DNA of 64,000 nt from contig DATKRG010000203.1 in assembly GCA_035532275.1 (NCBI GenBank), forward strand, positions 1 to 64,000, written 5' to 3'. This DNA comes from UBA9676 sp035532275. GTDB taxonomy: Bacteria > Actinomycetota > Actinomycetes > Streptosporangiales > Streptosporangiaceae. Below, piece by piece: positions 34,962 to 43,250 of the stretch; within the stretch, counting starts at the first letter, position 1; every line of letters starts with the position of its first letter. The position numbers and the translations under genes are program-made. The notes below the pieces were generated by a model. That model saw only the letters and a list, made by a program, of their open reading frames with translations, was not told the origin of the DNA and did not search any database.

Positions 34962-36137
34962 ATGAGCAGGTCACGAGAGCTCGCGATCATCGGCGTCGGT
35001 CAGACGCACTATCGCCGGCGGCACGAGTCGTCTACTCCCGAACTGGTCCACCAGGCGGTCCAAGCGGCGCTGCGAGACGCCGGCATCGAGATGCGTGACG
35101 TCGACATCGTTATCGGCGGGTTCGCCCCGGACGGCCTGGCGGGGGAGAACTGCCCCGACAAGAGCTTCCTGCCTGCGGCCGGCGCGGTGGGCCGCTGGAG
35201 CATGCGGATCAACACCGGCGGCACAACGGGCATCGCCGCGGCGTACGCTGCCATGGACCTGCTGGAGGCGCGGTACGGCGATATCGCCATCGCCGTGGGG
35301 GTCGAGCGGATGGCTCAGGCGGTGAACGTGCCCGCGGTCTTCAACTCGATCTTCGATCCGGTCTATGAGCGCGACACCGGACTGTCCACCATCTCGATGG
35401 GCGCGCTGAGGGCGAGCCGGATGATGATGAAGTGGGGTTACACGGCGGAGTTGTGGGCGCAGGTCGCAGCCCGTAACTACGCCCATGCCACTCGCAACCC
35501 GCTGGCGCAGATCACCCGGCCGTTCACGGCCGACGAGGTGCTGGCCTCGCGCATGCTGGCGTGGCCGATCCGCCAGCTCGACGCGTGCCCGATCTCTGAG
35601 GGGGTGTGCGCCGTGGTGCTGGCCGGAGCCGAGGCCGCGCAGCGGGCGGGGCGCCCGGCCGCCTGGGTGCGGGGCCGGGCGTCGTTCACCGACACCTACA
35701 ACATGGGCGACCGGTTCGACCGTGCCGAAGGCGATCTCGTCGACCTGCTCACTCTCCGCAAGTCGGCGCAGCGGGCGTTCGCCGAGGCCGGGATCCCATC
35801 GGCCGCGGTGGCTGACGTGGTCGAGATCCACGCGCCGTTCACTCACGCGGAAACAATGGCGTACGCACCGCTGCGGTTCTGCGCTGCCAAGGATGGGCCG
35901 GACCTGGTCGCGTCTGGTTTTGGCGGATGGGAGAGCCGGCCGGTGGTCAACCCGTCCGGTGGGCCGCAGGCGGCTAACCCCGTCGGCGCGACCGCGCTGG
36001 TCCGGCTGGCGGAATGCGCCTTGCAGGTGCGGCGCACCGCGGGCGAGCACCAAGTCCGCAACGCCACCCTGGCGGTCGCGACCGGCCAGGGCGGCGCCAG
36101 CCAGTTCTCCACCTGCACTGTGCTCACGGTGGCCTGA
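34962..36137 (+). CDS. Thiolase-family protein (SCP-x type acetyl-CoA acetyltransferase-like)
   Basis: A 391-aa thiolase-fold protein (LAIIGVGQTHYRRRHESSTPE, AALRDAGIEMRDVDIVIGG, VNPSGGPQAANPVGATAL). In the position of the nucleophilic Cys it has INTGGTTGIAAAYAAMD, so the classical cysteine is absent, as in many SCP-x-like actinobacterial paralogues. The C-terminal HAPFTHAETM and GGPQAANP segments are conserved. The ATG at 34962 follows AGGAGG. This is the second thiolase-like gene of the operon; together with the DUF35 protein it could form a thiolase or retro-aldol complex. Confidence 0.87.
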   Translation: MSRSRELAIIGVGQTHYRRRHESSTPELVHQAVQAALRDAGIEMRDVDIVIGGFAPDGLAGENCPDKSFLPAAGAVGRWSMRINTGGTTGIAAAYAAMDLLEARYGDIAIAVGVERMAQAVNVPAVFNSIFDPVYERDTGLSTISMGALRASRMMMKWGYTAELWAQVAARNYAHATRNPLAQITRPFTADEVLASRMLAWPIRQLDACPISEGVCAVVLAGAEAAQRAGRPAAWVRGRASFTDTYNMGDRFDRAEGDLVDLLTLRKSAQRAFAEAGIPSAAVADVVEIHAPFTHAETMAYAPLRFCAAKDGPDLVASGFGGWESRPVVNPSGGPQAANPVGATALVRLAECALQVRRTAGEHQVRNATLAVATGQGGASQFSTCTVLTVA

Positions 36138-36183
36138 CCATGCCGCAGCGAGAGCCCGCACGACAAGCTGTGAAGGGATCCCC

Positions 36184-37980
36184 ATGAGTGTCCTTGACGC
36201 GCCGGCGACTGCTCTGGCCGGAGACGTGTTCTCGAACTGGGTGGAGAAGTTCGGGATGGCCCTGGAAAGCGGCGACCCCGCACTCATCGCCGGCCACTTC
36301 GAGCAGGACGGCTATTGGCGGGACATCTTGTCCTTCACCTGGGATTACCGGACCTTCGCGGGCACCGCGGAGATCCAGCGGGCGGTTGCCGCGACCCTGG
36401 CAGCGGCGCAGCCCCGTTCCGCGCGAGTGGCGGCGGACCGCTACCGGCCCCGGCTCGTCAAGCGGTCGGCCCGGCCCGTCATCGAGGGCTACTTCGACTT
36501 CGACACCAGTGTCGGCCGCGGGACCGGATTCGTGCGCCTGCTCGTCAATGAGACCGAGCCCTTCGAGTCGAAAGTATGGATCCTCCTGACAACCCTGCAG
36601 GAGCTTCGCGGGTTCGAGGAGAAAGTCGGCCTGTTGCGCCCGACGGGGGTCGAGTACTCGATGAACTTCGCCGGCGACAACTGGCTCGACGCGCGGATCA
36701 AGTCACAGGAGTACGCAGACCGTGATCCCGAGGTACTCATCGTCGGGGGCGGGCAGTCGGGGCTGTGCCTGGCGGCCCGGCTGACCCAGATCGGAGTCGA
36801 TGCGCTCATCGTCGAGAAGAACGAGCGGATCGGCGACAACTGGCGCAACAGGTACCACTCGCTCACACTGCACAACGAGGTGTGGGCCAACAGCATGCCT
36901 TACATCCCGTTCCCGCCCACCTGGCCCACGTTCCTGCCGAAGGACAAGCTGGCCGGCTGGCTGGAGGCCTATGCAGAATTCATGGAACTCGATGTCTGGG
37001 CAGGGACGGAGTTCGTCGGCGCGCACTACGACGACGCTGCGCGCGTGTGGAAGGTCCGCCTCACCAGGCGGGGGGGAGTTGAGCGGGAGTTGCGCGTGCC
37101 GCACGTCGTCCTGGCCACCGGCAGCGTGAGCGGCCTTCCGCACGTTCCCGTGCTGCCGGGGCTCGACGAGTTCGCGGGTGAGGTGATCCACTCGAGCCAG
37201 TTCACAACTGGAAGTGCCTACCAGGGCAAGCGGGCGATCGTGGTGGGCACCGGAAACAGCGGGCATGACGTGGCCCAGGACCTGTACGGCAATGGTGCCG
37301 CTCAGGTGACGTTGGTCCAGCGCAACCCCACCTGCGTGGTCAGCCTCGTCCCGAGCGGCACGATGGTCTACGCCCTTTACTCAGAAGGCCCACCCGTCGA
37401 GGACGTGGACCTCATCACGGCGGCGATTCCTTACCCGGTCCTGAAGGAGACCTATCAGTGGCTGACGAAGCGGACGTGCGCTCTCGACCATGATCTCCTT
37501 GAGAAACTCCGGGCTGCGGGCTTCGAGACTGATTTCGAGCCCGATGGCACGGGCTTCCACATGAGATATCTGCGCCGGGGTGGCGGCTACTACATCAACG
37601 TCGGCTGCTCAGATCTCATCGCCAACGGCCGGATCCGCCTGGTCCAGGCGCGGGACATGACCACCTTTACGCCCGGCGGCCTGCGCATGGCCGATGGCAG
37701 CGCGATCGGTGCCGACCTGGTGGTCATGGCGACGGGCTACGAGAATCAGCAGGAGAGCGTCCAACGTCAGTTCGGCCCCGAAGTCGCTGACAAAGTAGGA
37801 CCCATCTGGGGGTTCAACGAAGACGGCTTCATGCGGAACATGTGGACCCGGACCAGCCAAGCGGGCTTTTGGATTATGGGCGGGGCACTCAACGAAGCAC
37901 GACTCTACTCGAGGTTCCTGGCCCTTCTCATCAAAGCCGATCTGGAAGGGATGCTCATGTCGGCGGCACGTGAATACTGA
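36184..37980 (+). CDS. FAD-dependent monooxygenase with N-terminal NTF2-like domain
   Basis: A 598-aa flavoprotein. Residues 1-160 look like an NTF2/SnoaL-type domain (FSNWVEKFGMALESGDPALIAGHFEQDGYW). From about 175 there is an FMO/Baeyer-Villiger-like module with FAD motif LIVGGGQSGLCLAARL, active-site region RIGDNWRNRYHSLTLHNE, NADPH motif VVGTGNSGHDVAQDL near 360, and VVMATGYENQ. The ATG at 36184 has AAGGGAT upstream. The fusion architecture is common in actinobacterial flavin monooxygenases of terpenoid and ketone catabolism. As last gene of the acyl-CoA operon, it may oxygenate a ketone intermediate. Confidence 0.9.
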   Translation: MSVLDAPATALAGDVFSNWVEKFGMALESGDPALIAGHFEQDGYWRDILSFTWDYRTFAGTAEIQRAVAATLAAAQPRSARVAADRYRPRLVKRSARPVIEGYFDFDTSVGRGTGFVRLLVNETEPFESKVWILLTTLQELRGFEEKVGLLRPTGVEYSMNFAGDNWLDARIKSQEYADRDPEVLIVGGGQSGLCLAARLTQIGVDALIVEKNERIGDNWRNRYHSLTLHNEVWANSMPYIPFPPTWPTFLPKDKLAGWLEAYAEFMELDVWAGTEFVGAHYDDAARVWKVRLTRRGGVERELRVPHVVLATGSVSGLPHVPVLPGLDEFAGEVIHSSQFTTGSAYQGKRAIVVGTGNSGHDVAQDLYGNGAAQVTLVQRNPTCVVSLVPSGTMVYALYSEGPPVEDVDLITAAIPYPVLKETYQWLTKRTCALDHDLLEKLRAAGFETDFEPDGTGFHMRYLRRGGGYYINVGCSDLIANGRIRLVQARDMTTFTPGGLRMADGSAIGADLVVMATGYENQQESVQRQFGPEVADKVGPIWGFNEDGFMRNMWTRTSQAGFWIMGGALNEARLYSRFLALLIKADLEGMLMSAAREY

Positions 37981-38270
37981 CCCCGGCGCGGCACTCGGGT
38001 TCCAGGTCGCTACCGGGTCAGTTTCCGCGCGTCGACGTCAGGCAGATGCGGAGGATTGCTCCGGAGTAATGCGGGCCTTCGAAGTTAACCGGGACAAGAT
38101 CAGCGGGAAGCCGCAGGCGTCGTGTTCCAGGGTCCAGGGTCAGCACTCTTCGGCGTGAAGGCCTGCTGGTAACGGATGTGCAGGCGGGCCGGCCGGCATG
38201 GTGGAGGTGTGGGCGGTCAGGACTGGTCGGCGGCTGCGGCGTGCCCGGGCGGGTCGGTGTCCTGCTCGCC

Positions 38271-39509
38271 TCATGAGGCCGTGATGGCGCGGCCGCGGGA
38301 CGTGCGCCAGGCCGGTGACCTGGTGGACGGGGGGAAGGTGACGTCGATGGCCAGGCCGCCGCCGGGGCGGGGGTGCGCGGTGATGGCGGCGGCGTGGGCG
38401 GTGGCGATGGCGCGGATGATGGACAGGCCGAGCCCGTGGCCGCGGTCGCGGCGGGCTGAGCGCGGGCCGAGGCGCTGGAAGGGCTGGAACAGGCGGTCGA
38501 CCTCGGCGGGCGGGATGACCTGCCCGGAGTTGGTCACCGACAGGACGGTGCCGACGTGGCTGGTCTTGGTGGTGATCTGGATGTCCCCGCCGGGGATGTT
38601 GTGCCAGACGGCGTTGTCGATCAGGTTGGTCACCAGCTGCTGGACCAGGAGGGGGTCACCGTCGAGGGCGGCGGGCTGGATATCGGCGTGGACGTTCAGG
38701 GCGAGGCGGCTGATAGCGGGGCGGGCGGCGGCCAGGGCGGCGCTGGTGATGGCGGCCAGGTCGGCGGGCTCGTCCTTGCCGGTGCCGCCTTCGCTGCTGG
38801 CCAGGGTGAGCAGTGCGTCGATGAGGCGTTCCTGCTCGGCGTTGAAGGCGAGCAGGTCCTGGCTGACGGACTGCCAGGTGCCGGCGGTGGCGGCGGGGTC
38901 GGCGAGGGTGACCTCGAGCAGGGCGCGTTCGCGGGTCAGGGGCGTGCGCAGCTCGTGCGAGGCGTTGGCGGCGAACCGCCGCTGGGCGTCGAAGGAGGCT
39001 TCCAGCCGCGCGAACAGGTTATCGAGGGTGTCGGCGAGTTCCTTGAGCTCGTCGTCGGGTCCTGGCAGGGCCAGCCGCTCGTGCAGGCTGCTGGCGGAGA
39101 TCCGCCGGGCGGCGGCGGTGATCGCGCGCAGCGGGCGCAGCACCCGGCCGGCGATGAGCCAGCCGATCGCGGCGGCGGCAACCGCGATGACCGTCAGGGC
39201 GATGCCGGAGGCGATCAGCAGCTGCTGCCTGTCCTCCAAGGTGATCTGCCCGAGACCCGTCATGTGGATCACCGCCTCTGACGGCTGGACGGCGGCGATG
39301 GGGACTACTTTGCCTCGCTCGCGGACGAGCACTGGGTGCATCGTGTGCCCGCCGAGCAGACCGTAGAGCACGTAGGTAAAGGCGAGCACGGTCGCGCCGC
39401 AGGCCAGGAACACCGCGCCGCCGTACAGGACGGTAAGGCGCAGCCGGGCGGTACGGCGGGGCAACCGCAGCCAGCGCGGAGGACTGAGGCGCGGGCGGGC
39501 GGTACGCAT
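38271..39509 (-). CDS. Two-component sensor histidine kinase
   Basis: A 412-aa membrane kinase. Transmembrane segments are at about residues 25-50 and 97-117, enclosing a short extracellular loop of about 45 residues, then a HAMP linker (GRVLRPLRAITAAARRI). The phospho-acceptor motif is AANASHELRTPL near residue 182. N, G1 and G2 boxes of the ATPase domain are NLIDNAVWH, and GHGLGLSIIRAIA near 360. It overlaps the response-regulator stop at 39509, so the pair is translationally coupled. The stimulus is unknown. Confidence 0.93.
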   Translation of the reverse strand: MRTARPRLSPPRWLRLPRRTARLRLTVLYGGAVFLACGATVLAFTYVLYGLLGGHTMHPVLVRERGKVVPIAAVQPSEAVIHMTGLGQITLEDRQQLLIASGIALTVIAVAAAAIGWLIAGRVLRPLRAITAAARRISASSLHERLALPGPDDELKELADTLDNLFARLEASFDAQRRFAANASHELRTPLTRERALLEVTLADPAATAGTWQSVSQDLLAFNAEQERLIDALLTLASSEGGTGKDEPADLAAITSAALAAARPAISRLALNVHADIQPAALDGDPLLVQQLVTNLIDNAVWHNIPGGDIQITTKTSHVGTVLSVTNSGQVIPPAEVDRLFQPFQRLGPRSARRDRGHGLGLSIIRAIATAHAAAITAHPRPGGGLAIDVTFPPSTRSPAWRTSRGRAITAS

Positions 39510-40171
39510 CAGGGTCCTCCGATGCGGTAGCCGCTTTCCCGGACGGTCTGGATCACCGGCGGGTCGCCGAGCTTGGCCCGCAGCCGGCCGATGGTCGTCT
39601 TCACCGTCCTGGTGAACGGGTCGGCCTCTTCATCCCATACCCGTTCGAGCAGTTCCTCGGCCGGGACCGGCCGCCCGTCGGCGGCGAGCAGGCATTCCAG
39701 GACGGCGAGTTCCTTGCGGGTCAGCGGCAGGCGCCGCCCGGCGCGGACCGCGACCCGCCGGGCCGGGTCCAGGCTCAGGTCGCCGTGCTCCAGGCTGGCG
39801 GGCTGCGGGGCTGCGGCGCGCCGGGCCAGGGCCCGGATGCGGGCGGTCAGCTCGGCGAAGTGGAACGGCTTGGGCAGGTAATCATCGGCGCCCAGATCGA
39901 GGCCCTCGACCCGGTCCTGGACCGACCTGGCCGCGGTCAGCATCAGCACCCGGCTCTCGGATCTGCCCGCGGCAAGGGCCCGGCAGACGTCATCGCCGTG
40001 CGTGCCGGGCAGGTCCCGGTCCAGCACCACGACGTCATAGCGGTTGACCGCCGCCCGCTCCAGGGCCGCGTCGCCGTCCAGGGCCACGTCGACGGCCATG
40101 CCCTCGCGGCGCAGCCCGGCAGCCACTGTCTCGGCCAGGAACTCGTCGTCCTCGGCTATCAGCACTCGCAT
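39509..40171 (-). CDS. OmpR/PhoB-family response regulator
   Basis: A 220-aa regulator. The receiver domain has the acidic pair EDD at residues 7-9, phospho-acceptor Asp in VVVLDRDLPG near 52 and Lys in YLPKPF near 102. The C-terminal winged helix has RKELAVLECLLAADGRPVPAEELL and TRTVKTTIGRLRAKLG. The ATG at 40171 has GGGAG nearby. It diverges from the secreted sedolisin gene, and the 190-bp gap has TCACAG repeats and a long inverted repeat. I infer it controls itself and the protease. Confidence 0.93.
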   Translation of the reverse strand: MRVLIAEDDEFLAETVAAGLRREGMAVDVALDGDAALERAAVNRYDVVVLDRDLPGTHGDDVCRALAAGRSESRVLMLTAARSVQDRVEGLDLGADDYLPKPFHFAELTARIRALARRAAAPQPASLEHGDLSLDPARRVAVRAGRRLPLTRKELAVLECLLAADGRPVPAEELLERVWDEEADPFTRTVKTTIGRLRAKLGDPPVIQTVRESGYRIGGP

Positions 40172-40222
40172 CGCATCTCCCGCTGCTTGCCGCGCCTGGT
40201 GGCATGCCAGCCAGCCGCCCGG

Positions 40223-40285
40223 GTCACAGGATCGCAGGTCGCAGGTCACAGCCAGGCCACATTTTCTGTGGCCGAGCTGTGACCT
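40223..40285. promoter_or_regulatory. TCACAG repeats and 9+6-bp hairpin between response regulator and protease
   Basis: TCACAG occurs at 40223-40228 and 40246-40251. The second copy is part of a long inverted repeat: AGGTCACAG (40243-40251) pairs with CTGTGACCT (40277-40285), and inside it GGCCAC (40255-40260) pairs with GTGGCC (40268-40273) around loop ATTTTCT. TCACAGC repeats are the known binding unit of mycobacterial PhoP, an OmpR-family regulator. The position between the divergent genes suggests an operator for the adjacent response regulator. Confidence 0.6.
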
Positions 40286-40364
40286 CCCGATCTGTACAAC
40301 TGCTTACCGGGGGAGAGCAGGAGAAAGACACGATGTCCCGTCTTGGCTTTTCGAGGAGGCCACG

Positions 40365-41924
40365 ATGAACGGCAAGACAGGCGGCAACCGGGGCCCGCGG
40401 CGCGCGGGAGCCCTGGCTGTCGTGGCAGCCGCCGCCGTGCTGGTGGCGGCGTGCGGCGGCGGTCCCTCGTCCCCTGTCGGCTCTTCCTCGACAGAGTCGG
40501 CGACCTACCGGGCGGACCTTGCCTACGCGCAGTGCATGCGAGCCCACGGCCTGACGAAGTTCCCCAACCCCAATCCATCGGGGGGCTTCAGCTTCAGCCC
40601 GGTCCTGAACGGCAACGGCAACAGCCCCGCGGCGCGGGCTAATGACGCCTGCAAGCACCTGCTGCCTCGCGGCAGCGCGACAGCGCCGGCGACGACCAGC
40701 CCGCCTGGTGCCGTAGCGGCTGACTGCCTGGCCTCCCGGCCGCCGTGTTATGCACCCCGGCAGTTCCGGGTCGCCTACGGCATCCAGCCGCTGCCGGATC
40801 GCGGGATCACCGGCCGCGGCGTCACGGTGGTGCTGCCCGAGGAGGCCGAAACGGGGCCGGCGCGGCCTCAGCCGCCCACCGGCATCCTGCAGGCAGTCAC
40901 CGACATCCGGCAGGACGTGGCGGGCTTCGACAGCCGGTTCGGGCTGCCCCCGGCACGGATCCAGGTCATCACGACCCTGGCCGGCTCGTCCGCCTCGCCG
41001 TGGCTGGCCGGCGTGGAGGAGGTGGAGGACACCGAGCTGGTGCACGCGGTCGCCCCGGACGCTGCCATCGTTGAGCTTCTGGTCGACCCGGCGGACGTGA
41101 GCACCCCGGCGAAGTTCGCTGACACGTGGGCCACGGCGGTGCGGATCGCCGCCCGCCACGGCGAGGTGATCTCGCAGAGCGGCATCGGTCAGGACTTCAA
41201 CCTGGGTGAGGGCTCCTGGACCAGCGCGGAGGTGGCGACCATGAACTCGGCGCTGCAGTACGCCGCCGCCCGCCATGTCACCGTCGTGGTCGCGTCGGGA
41301 GATGAGGGCGCGCTCGGCAACGGCTCGTCCACGCCGGTCAAGGGGATCATCCTGCCCACGTCCGACCCGCTGGTGCTCGCGGCCGGCGGCACCAGCCTGA
41401 CCGCGAACCCGGTCACCGGCGCGTACATCAGCGAGACCGCCTGGAACACCCCGCCCGAACCGAATGGCGGGCCGTCCGCGTCGGGTGGCGGGTTCAGCCA
41501 CCTGTTCGCCCGGCCCGCCTACCAGGACGGCGTGCCCGGCATCGGCGCCACCCGGGGCGTGCCGGACGTCGCCGCGGACGCCTCCTCCGGCACCGGCATG
41601 GCGCTCGCGTTCAGCGCGCCGGGCGGCGGCTACGAGTTCTTCGGGGCCGGCGGCACCAGCGCGGCCGCGCCGTTCTGGGCGGGGCTGATCGCCCTGGCCG
41701 ACCAGGAGGCCGGTCACCCGCTCGGCTTCGTCAACCCGGCCATCTACCGGATCGCCCGCGGTCCGCTGTACCACAAGGCGTTCCACGACATCACCACCGG
41801 CAACAACACCGTGGTCCTCAACGGGGTCACGGTCACCGGCTACCAGGCCGGACCCGGCTGGGACCCGGTCACCGGCTGGGGGACCCCCGACGCCCAAGTC
41901 CTCATCCCCCTGCTCGCCCGCTGA
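40365..41924 (+). CDS. Secreted sedolisin-like (S53) serine-carboxyl peptidase, lipoprotein
   Basis: A 519-aa protease. A lipoprotein signal (GALAVVAAAAVLVAACGGG) ends in lipobox LVAAC. A short domain follows with YAQCMRAHGLTKFPNP, seen in other secreted actinobacterial proteins. The S53 catalytic domain from about 130 has the E-x3-D pair in VEEVEDTELVHAVAPDA, the oxyanion Asp in VVASGDEGAL, the nucleophile in GGTSAAAPFWAG and the calcium-site/C-terminal signature FHDITTGNN and GWDPVTGWGTPD. The ATG at 40365 has GAGGAGG. Family members are often acid-active endopeptidases. It diverges from the two-component system, its probable regulator. Confidence 0.9.
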   Translation: MNGKTGGNRGPRRAGALAVVAAAAVLVAACGGGPSSPVGSSSTESATYRADLAYAQCMRAHGLTKFPNPNPSGGFSFSPVLNGNGNSPAARANDACKHLLPRGSATAPATTSPPGAVAADCLASRPPCYAPRQFRVAYGIQPLPDRGITGRGVTVVLPEEAETGPARPQPPTGILQAVTDIRQDVAGFDSRFGLPPARIQVITTLAGSSASPWLAGVEEVEDTELVHAVAPDAAIVELLVDPADVSTPAKFADTWATAVRIAARHGEVISQSGIGQDFNLGEGSWTSAEVATMNSALQYAAARHVTVVVASGDEGALGNGSSTPVKGIILPTSDPLVLAAGGTSLTANPVTGAYISETAWNTPPEPNGGPSASGGGFSHLFARPAYQDGVPGIGATRGVPDVAADASSGTGMALAFSAPGGGYEFFGAGGTSAAAPFWAGLIALADQEAGHPLGFVNPAIYRIARGPLYHKAFHDITTGNNTVVLNGVTVTGYQAGPGWDPVTGWGTPDAQVLIPLLAR

Positions 41925-41937
41925 GGCACCGCGACAT

Positions 41938-41975
41938 GTTCCGGGTTTCCGGTGCCATTGCCCGGAACCCGGAAC
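41938..41975 (+). terminator. Stem-loop after the sedolisin gene
   Basis: GTTCCGGGTTTCCG (41938-41951) pairs with CGGAACCCGGAAC (41963-41975), a 13-bp stem with one bulged T and an 11-nt loop. It begins 14 bp after the protease stop. It has no U-tract, which is common for actinobacterial terminators. Confidence 0.65.
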
Positions 41976-42028
41976 GTTGCCGGCTTCCCGGGTCTGATCC
42001 GGACGCTGGTACCGGCTGATGACTTAGT

Positions 42029-42066
42029 GGGTGGCCCCGGAAGTTCGTCGGGGGTCCATCAAGCGG
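42029..42066. repeat. Direct repeat A, copy of an IS630-type end
   Basis: This 38-bp segment (GGGTGGCC, AAGTTCG, GGGGGT, CATCA, GCGG in order) matches the segment at 42766-42803 at 32 of 38 positions. The second copy is the end of the IS630-type transposase fragment, so this one is probably an IS-end remnant. The two copies bracket the gene at 42118-42741. Confidence 0.6.
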
Positions 42067-42117
42067 TGGCGGTCTCAAACCCGGGTTCCGTGGCGGGAGG
42101 AGTGGGAGACTTCCAGC

Positions 42118-42741
42118 GTGCCGAGACGTACCTGGCTCGACCAGAAGGTCGACGCGCTCCTGGAGGAACTCGCTGCGTCCGGCATGGACCTCGATCGGCG
42201 ACGTGCCGGTGAGCTGATCACCGATCGGGTCCGCGCTGTGGCAGCCCTCATGCGGGTCACCGCGCCGACCGCCCGCAGGTACCTGGACGACGAGACAGTC
42301 AGGGACATGGCGCGGCGGATGCTGTTCGAGTTCGCCGCCGAGCAGCCAGGCGCCGATCTGCTGGAGGTGCCAAGGACCGTCCCGGTGCCGCTTGTCTTTG
42401 CCGGGGTCATCGTTGCCGCCCTGGCCGAGGCAATGCAGGTCCGGGCGGCGAACGAGCCATCTGATCGCCTTGGCGGCGTGGTCGCCATCTACGGGCAGGT
42501 GCTGTCGGGGCTTGGGCAGATCACCGCCGAGGCCGCGTCAGGCCAGGCCGGCAATTCGGCAAAGGCCATGTTCCCGCCCGCGTTGCTGCGCCGTGCCGCC
42601 AGGTACATCGGCAGCGCCGCCGACCTGGCCGCGAGTGGTGGCAACCTCCCGGACGGGGTTCCCGAGGCAGCACGCGGCGAGCTGGCCGCGGCCCTCCGCC
42701 GAGACGCCGACGGGTTGATCACAGTCATCACCAAGGCGTGA
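42118..42741 (+). CDS. Hypothetical helical protein between two IS-end repeats
   Basis: A 207-aa protein of unrecognised family. It is mostly helical and Ala-rich (WLDQKVDALLEELAASGMDLDRRRAGELITDRVRAV, VFAGVIVAALAEAMQVRAANE, RAARYIGSAADLAAS). The early segment VTAPTARRYLDDETVRDMARRML could form a helix-turn-helix, so a small DNA-binding role is possible. The GTG at 42118 is chosen by coding character; GGGAGGAG lies rather far (about 13 bp) upstream. The gene sits between near-identical 38-bp repeats related to an IS630 end, suggesting it is mobile cargo or has been bracketed by two insertions. Confidence 0.6.
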   Translation: MPRRTWLDQKVDALLEELAASGMDLDRRRAGELITDRVRAVAALMRVTAPTARRYLDDETVRDMARRMLFEFAAEQPGADLLEVPRTVPVPLVFAGVIVAALAEAMQVRAANEPSDRLGGVVAIYGQVLSGLGQITAEAASGQAGNSAKAMFPPALLRRAARYIGSAADLAASGGNLPDGVPEAARGELAAALRRDADGLITVITKA

Positions 42742-42765
42742 GGGCTGCAGCTGGGGGATCTTGGC

Positions 42766-42803
42766 GGGTGGCCGGGTAAGTTCGCCGGGGGTTCATCAGG
42801 CGG
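42766..42803. repeat. Direct repeat B, end of the IS630-type remnant
   Basis: Second copy of the 38-bp repeat. It overlaps the stop codon of the IS630-type transposase fragment and so marks that element's 3' end. It matches the copy at 42029-42066 in the same orientation. Confidence 0.6.
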
Positions 42804-43082
42804 CCTCTGGCAGGCTGGCCGGCTTGGCGGGAGGTTCTTCGCGGGCGCTGATCCGTTCGGGTAGCCGGGCGAGGTCTGCGGCGGTGAACTTCCAGTTGAA
42901 CGGCCGGGCGGTCTTGTTGTACCGGCCGGTGAACGCCAGCAGGGTGGCAGAGAGCTGGGCGGTGCTGGCGAAGTCGTTCGGGGAGACGGCCTTTTTCTGC
43001 ACGATCGAGAAGAAGATCTCTATCTGGTTCAGCCAGGACGCGTGGACCGGCGTGTGGATCAAGATGGCGTTCGGCCAGGGCT
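42796..43082 (-). pseudogene. IS630-family transposase, C-terminal fragment
   Basis: The last 95 codons of an IS630-type DDE transposase remain: WPNAILIHTPVHASWLNQIE, IFFSIVQKKAVSPNDFAST, and a C-terminal tail ending LPEAA. The second and third catalytic acidic residues would lie around NQIE. Upstream in the same frame near 43082 it merges into an unrelated helicase fragment, so most of the element is deleted. Confidence 0.82.
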
Positions 43083-43250
43083 GTCTTCGGGCCACCAGAC
43101 GGTGATCTGGTCGTGCGGGCTGTCCATGCGGTCGACCCGGCCGACTCGCTGCTCGGCGACGCGCAAGGTCGTGGGCAGGTCGAGGTGCACTAGCGCCGCT
43201 GCGCCCTGCAAATTCAATCCCTCGTTGAGTGCGTCGGAACACAACGAGAC
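43083..43250 (-). pseudogene. SNF2-type helicase, internal fragment
   Basis: The minus strand reads LVSLCSDALNEGLNLQGAAA then LVHLDLPTTLRVAEQRVGRV and DRMDSPHDQITVWWPEDSP. This is the motif V-VI region of Swi2/Snf2-type helicases, including the arginine-finger motif (EQRVGRVDRM). About 55 codons survive, sandwiched between an IS630 remnant and an ISAs1 remnant that read in opposite directions. It is a scrap of a lost gene, possibly from a defence system. Confidence 0.75.
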
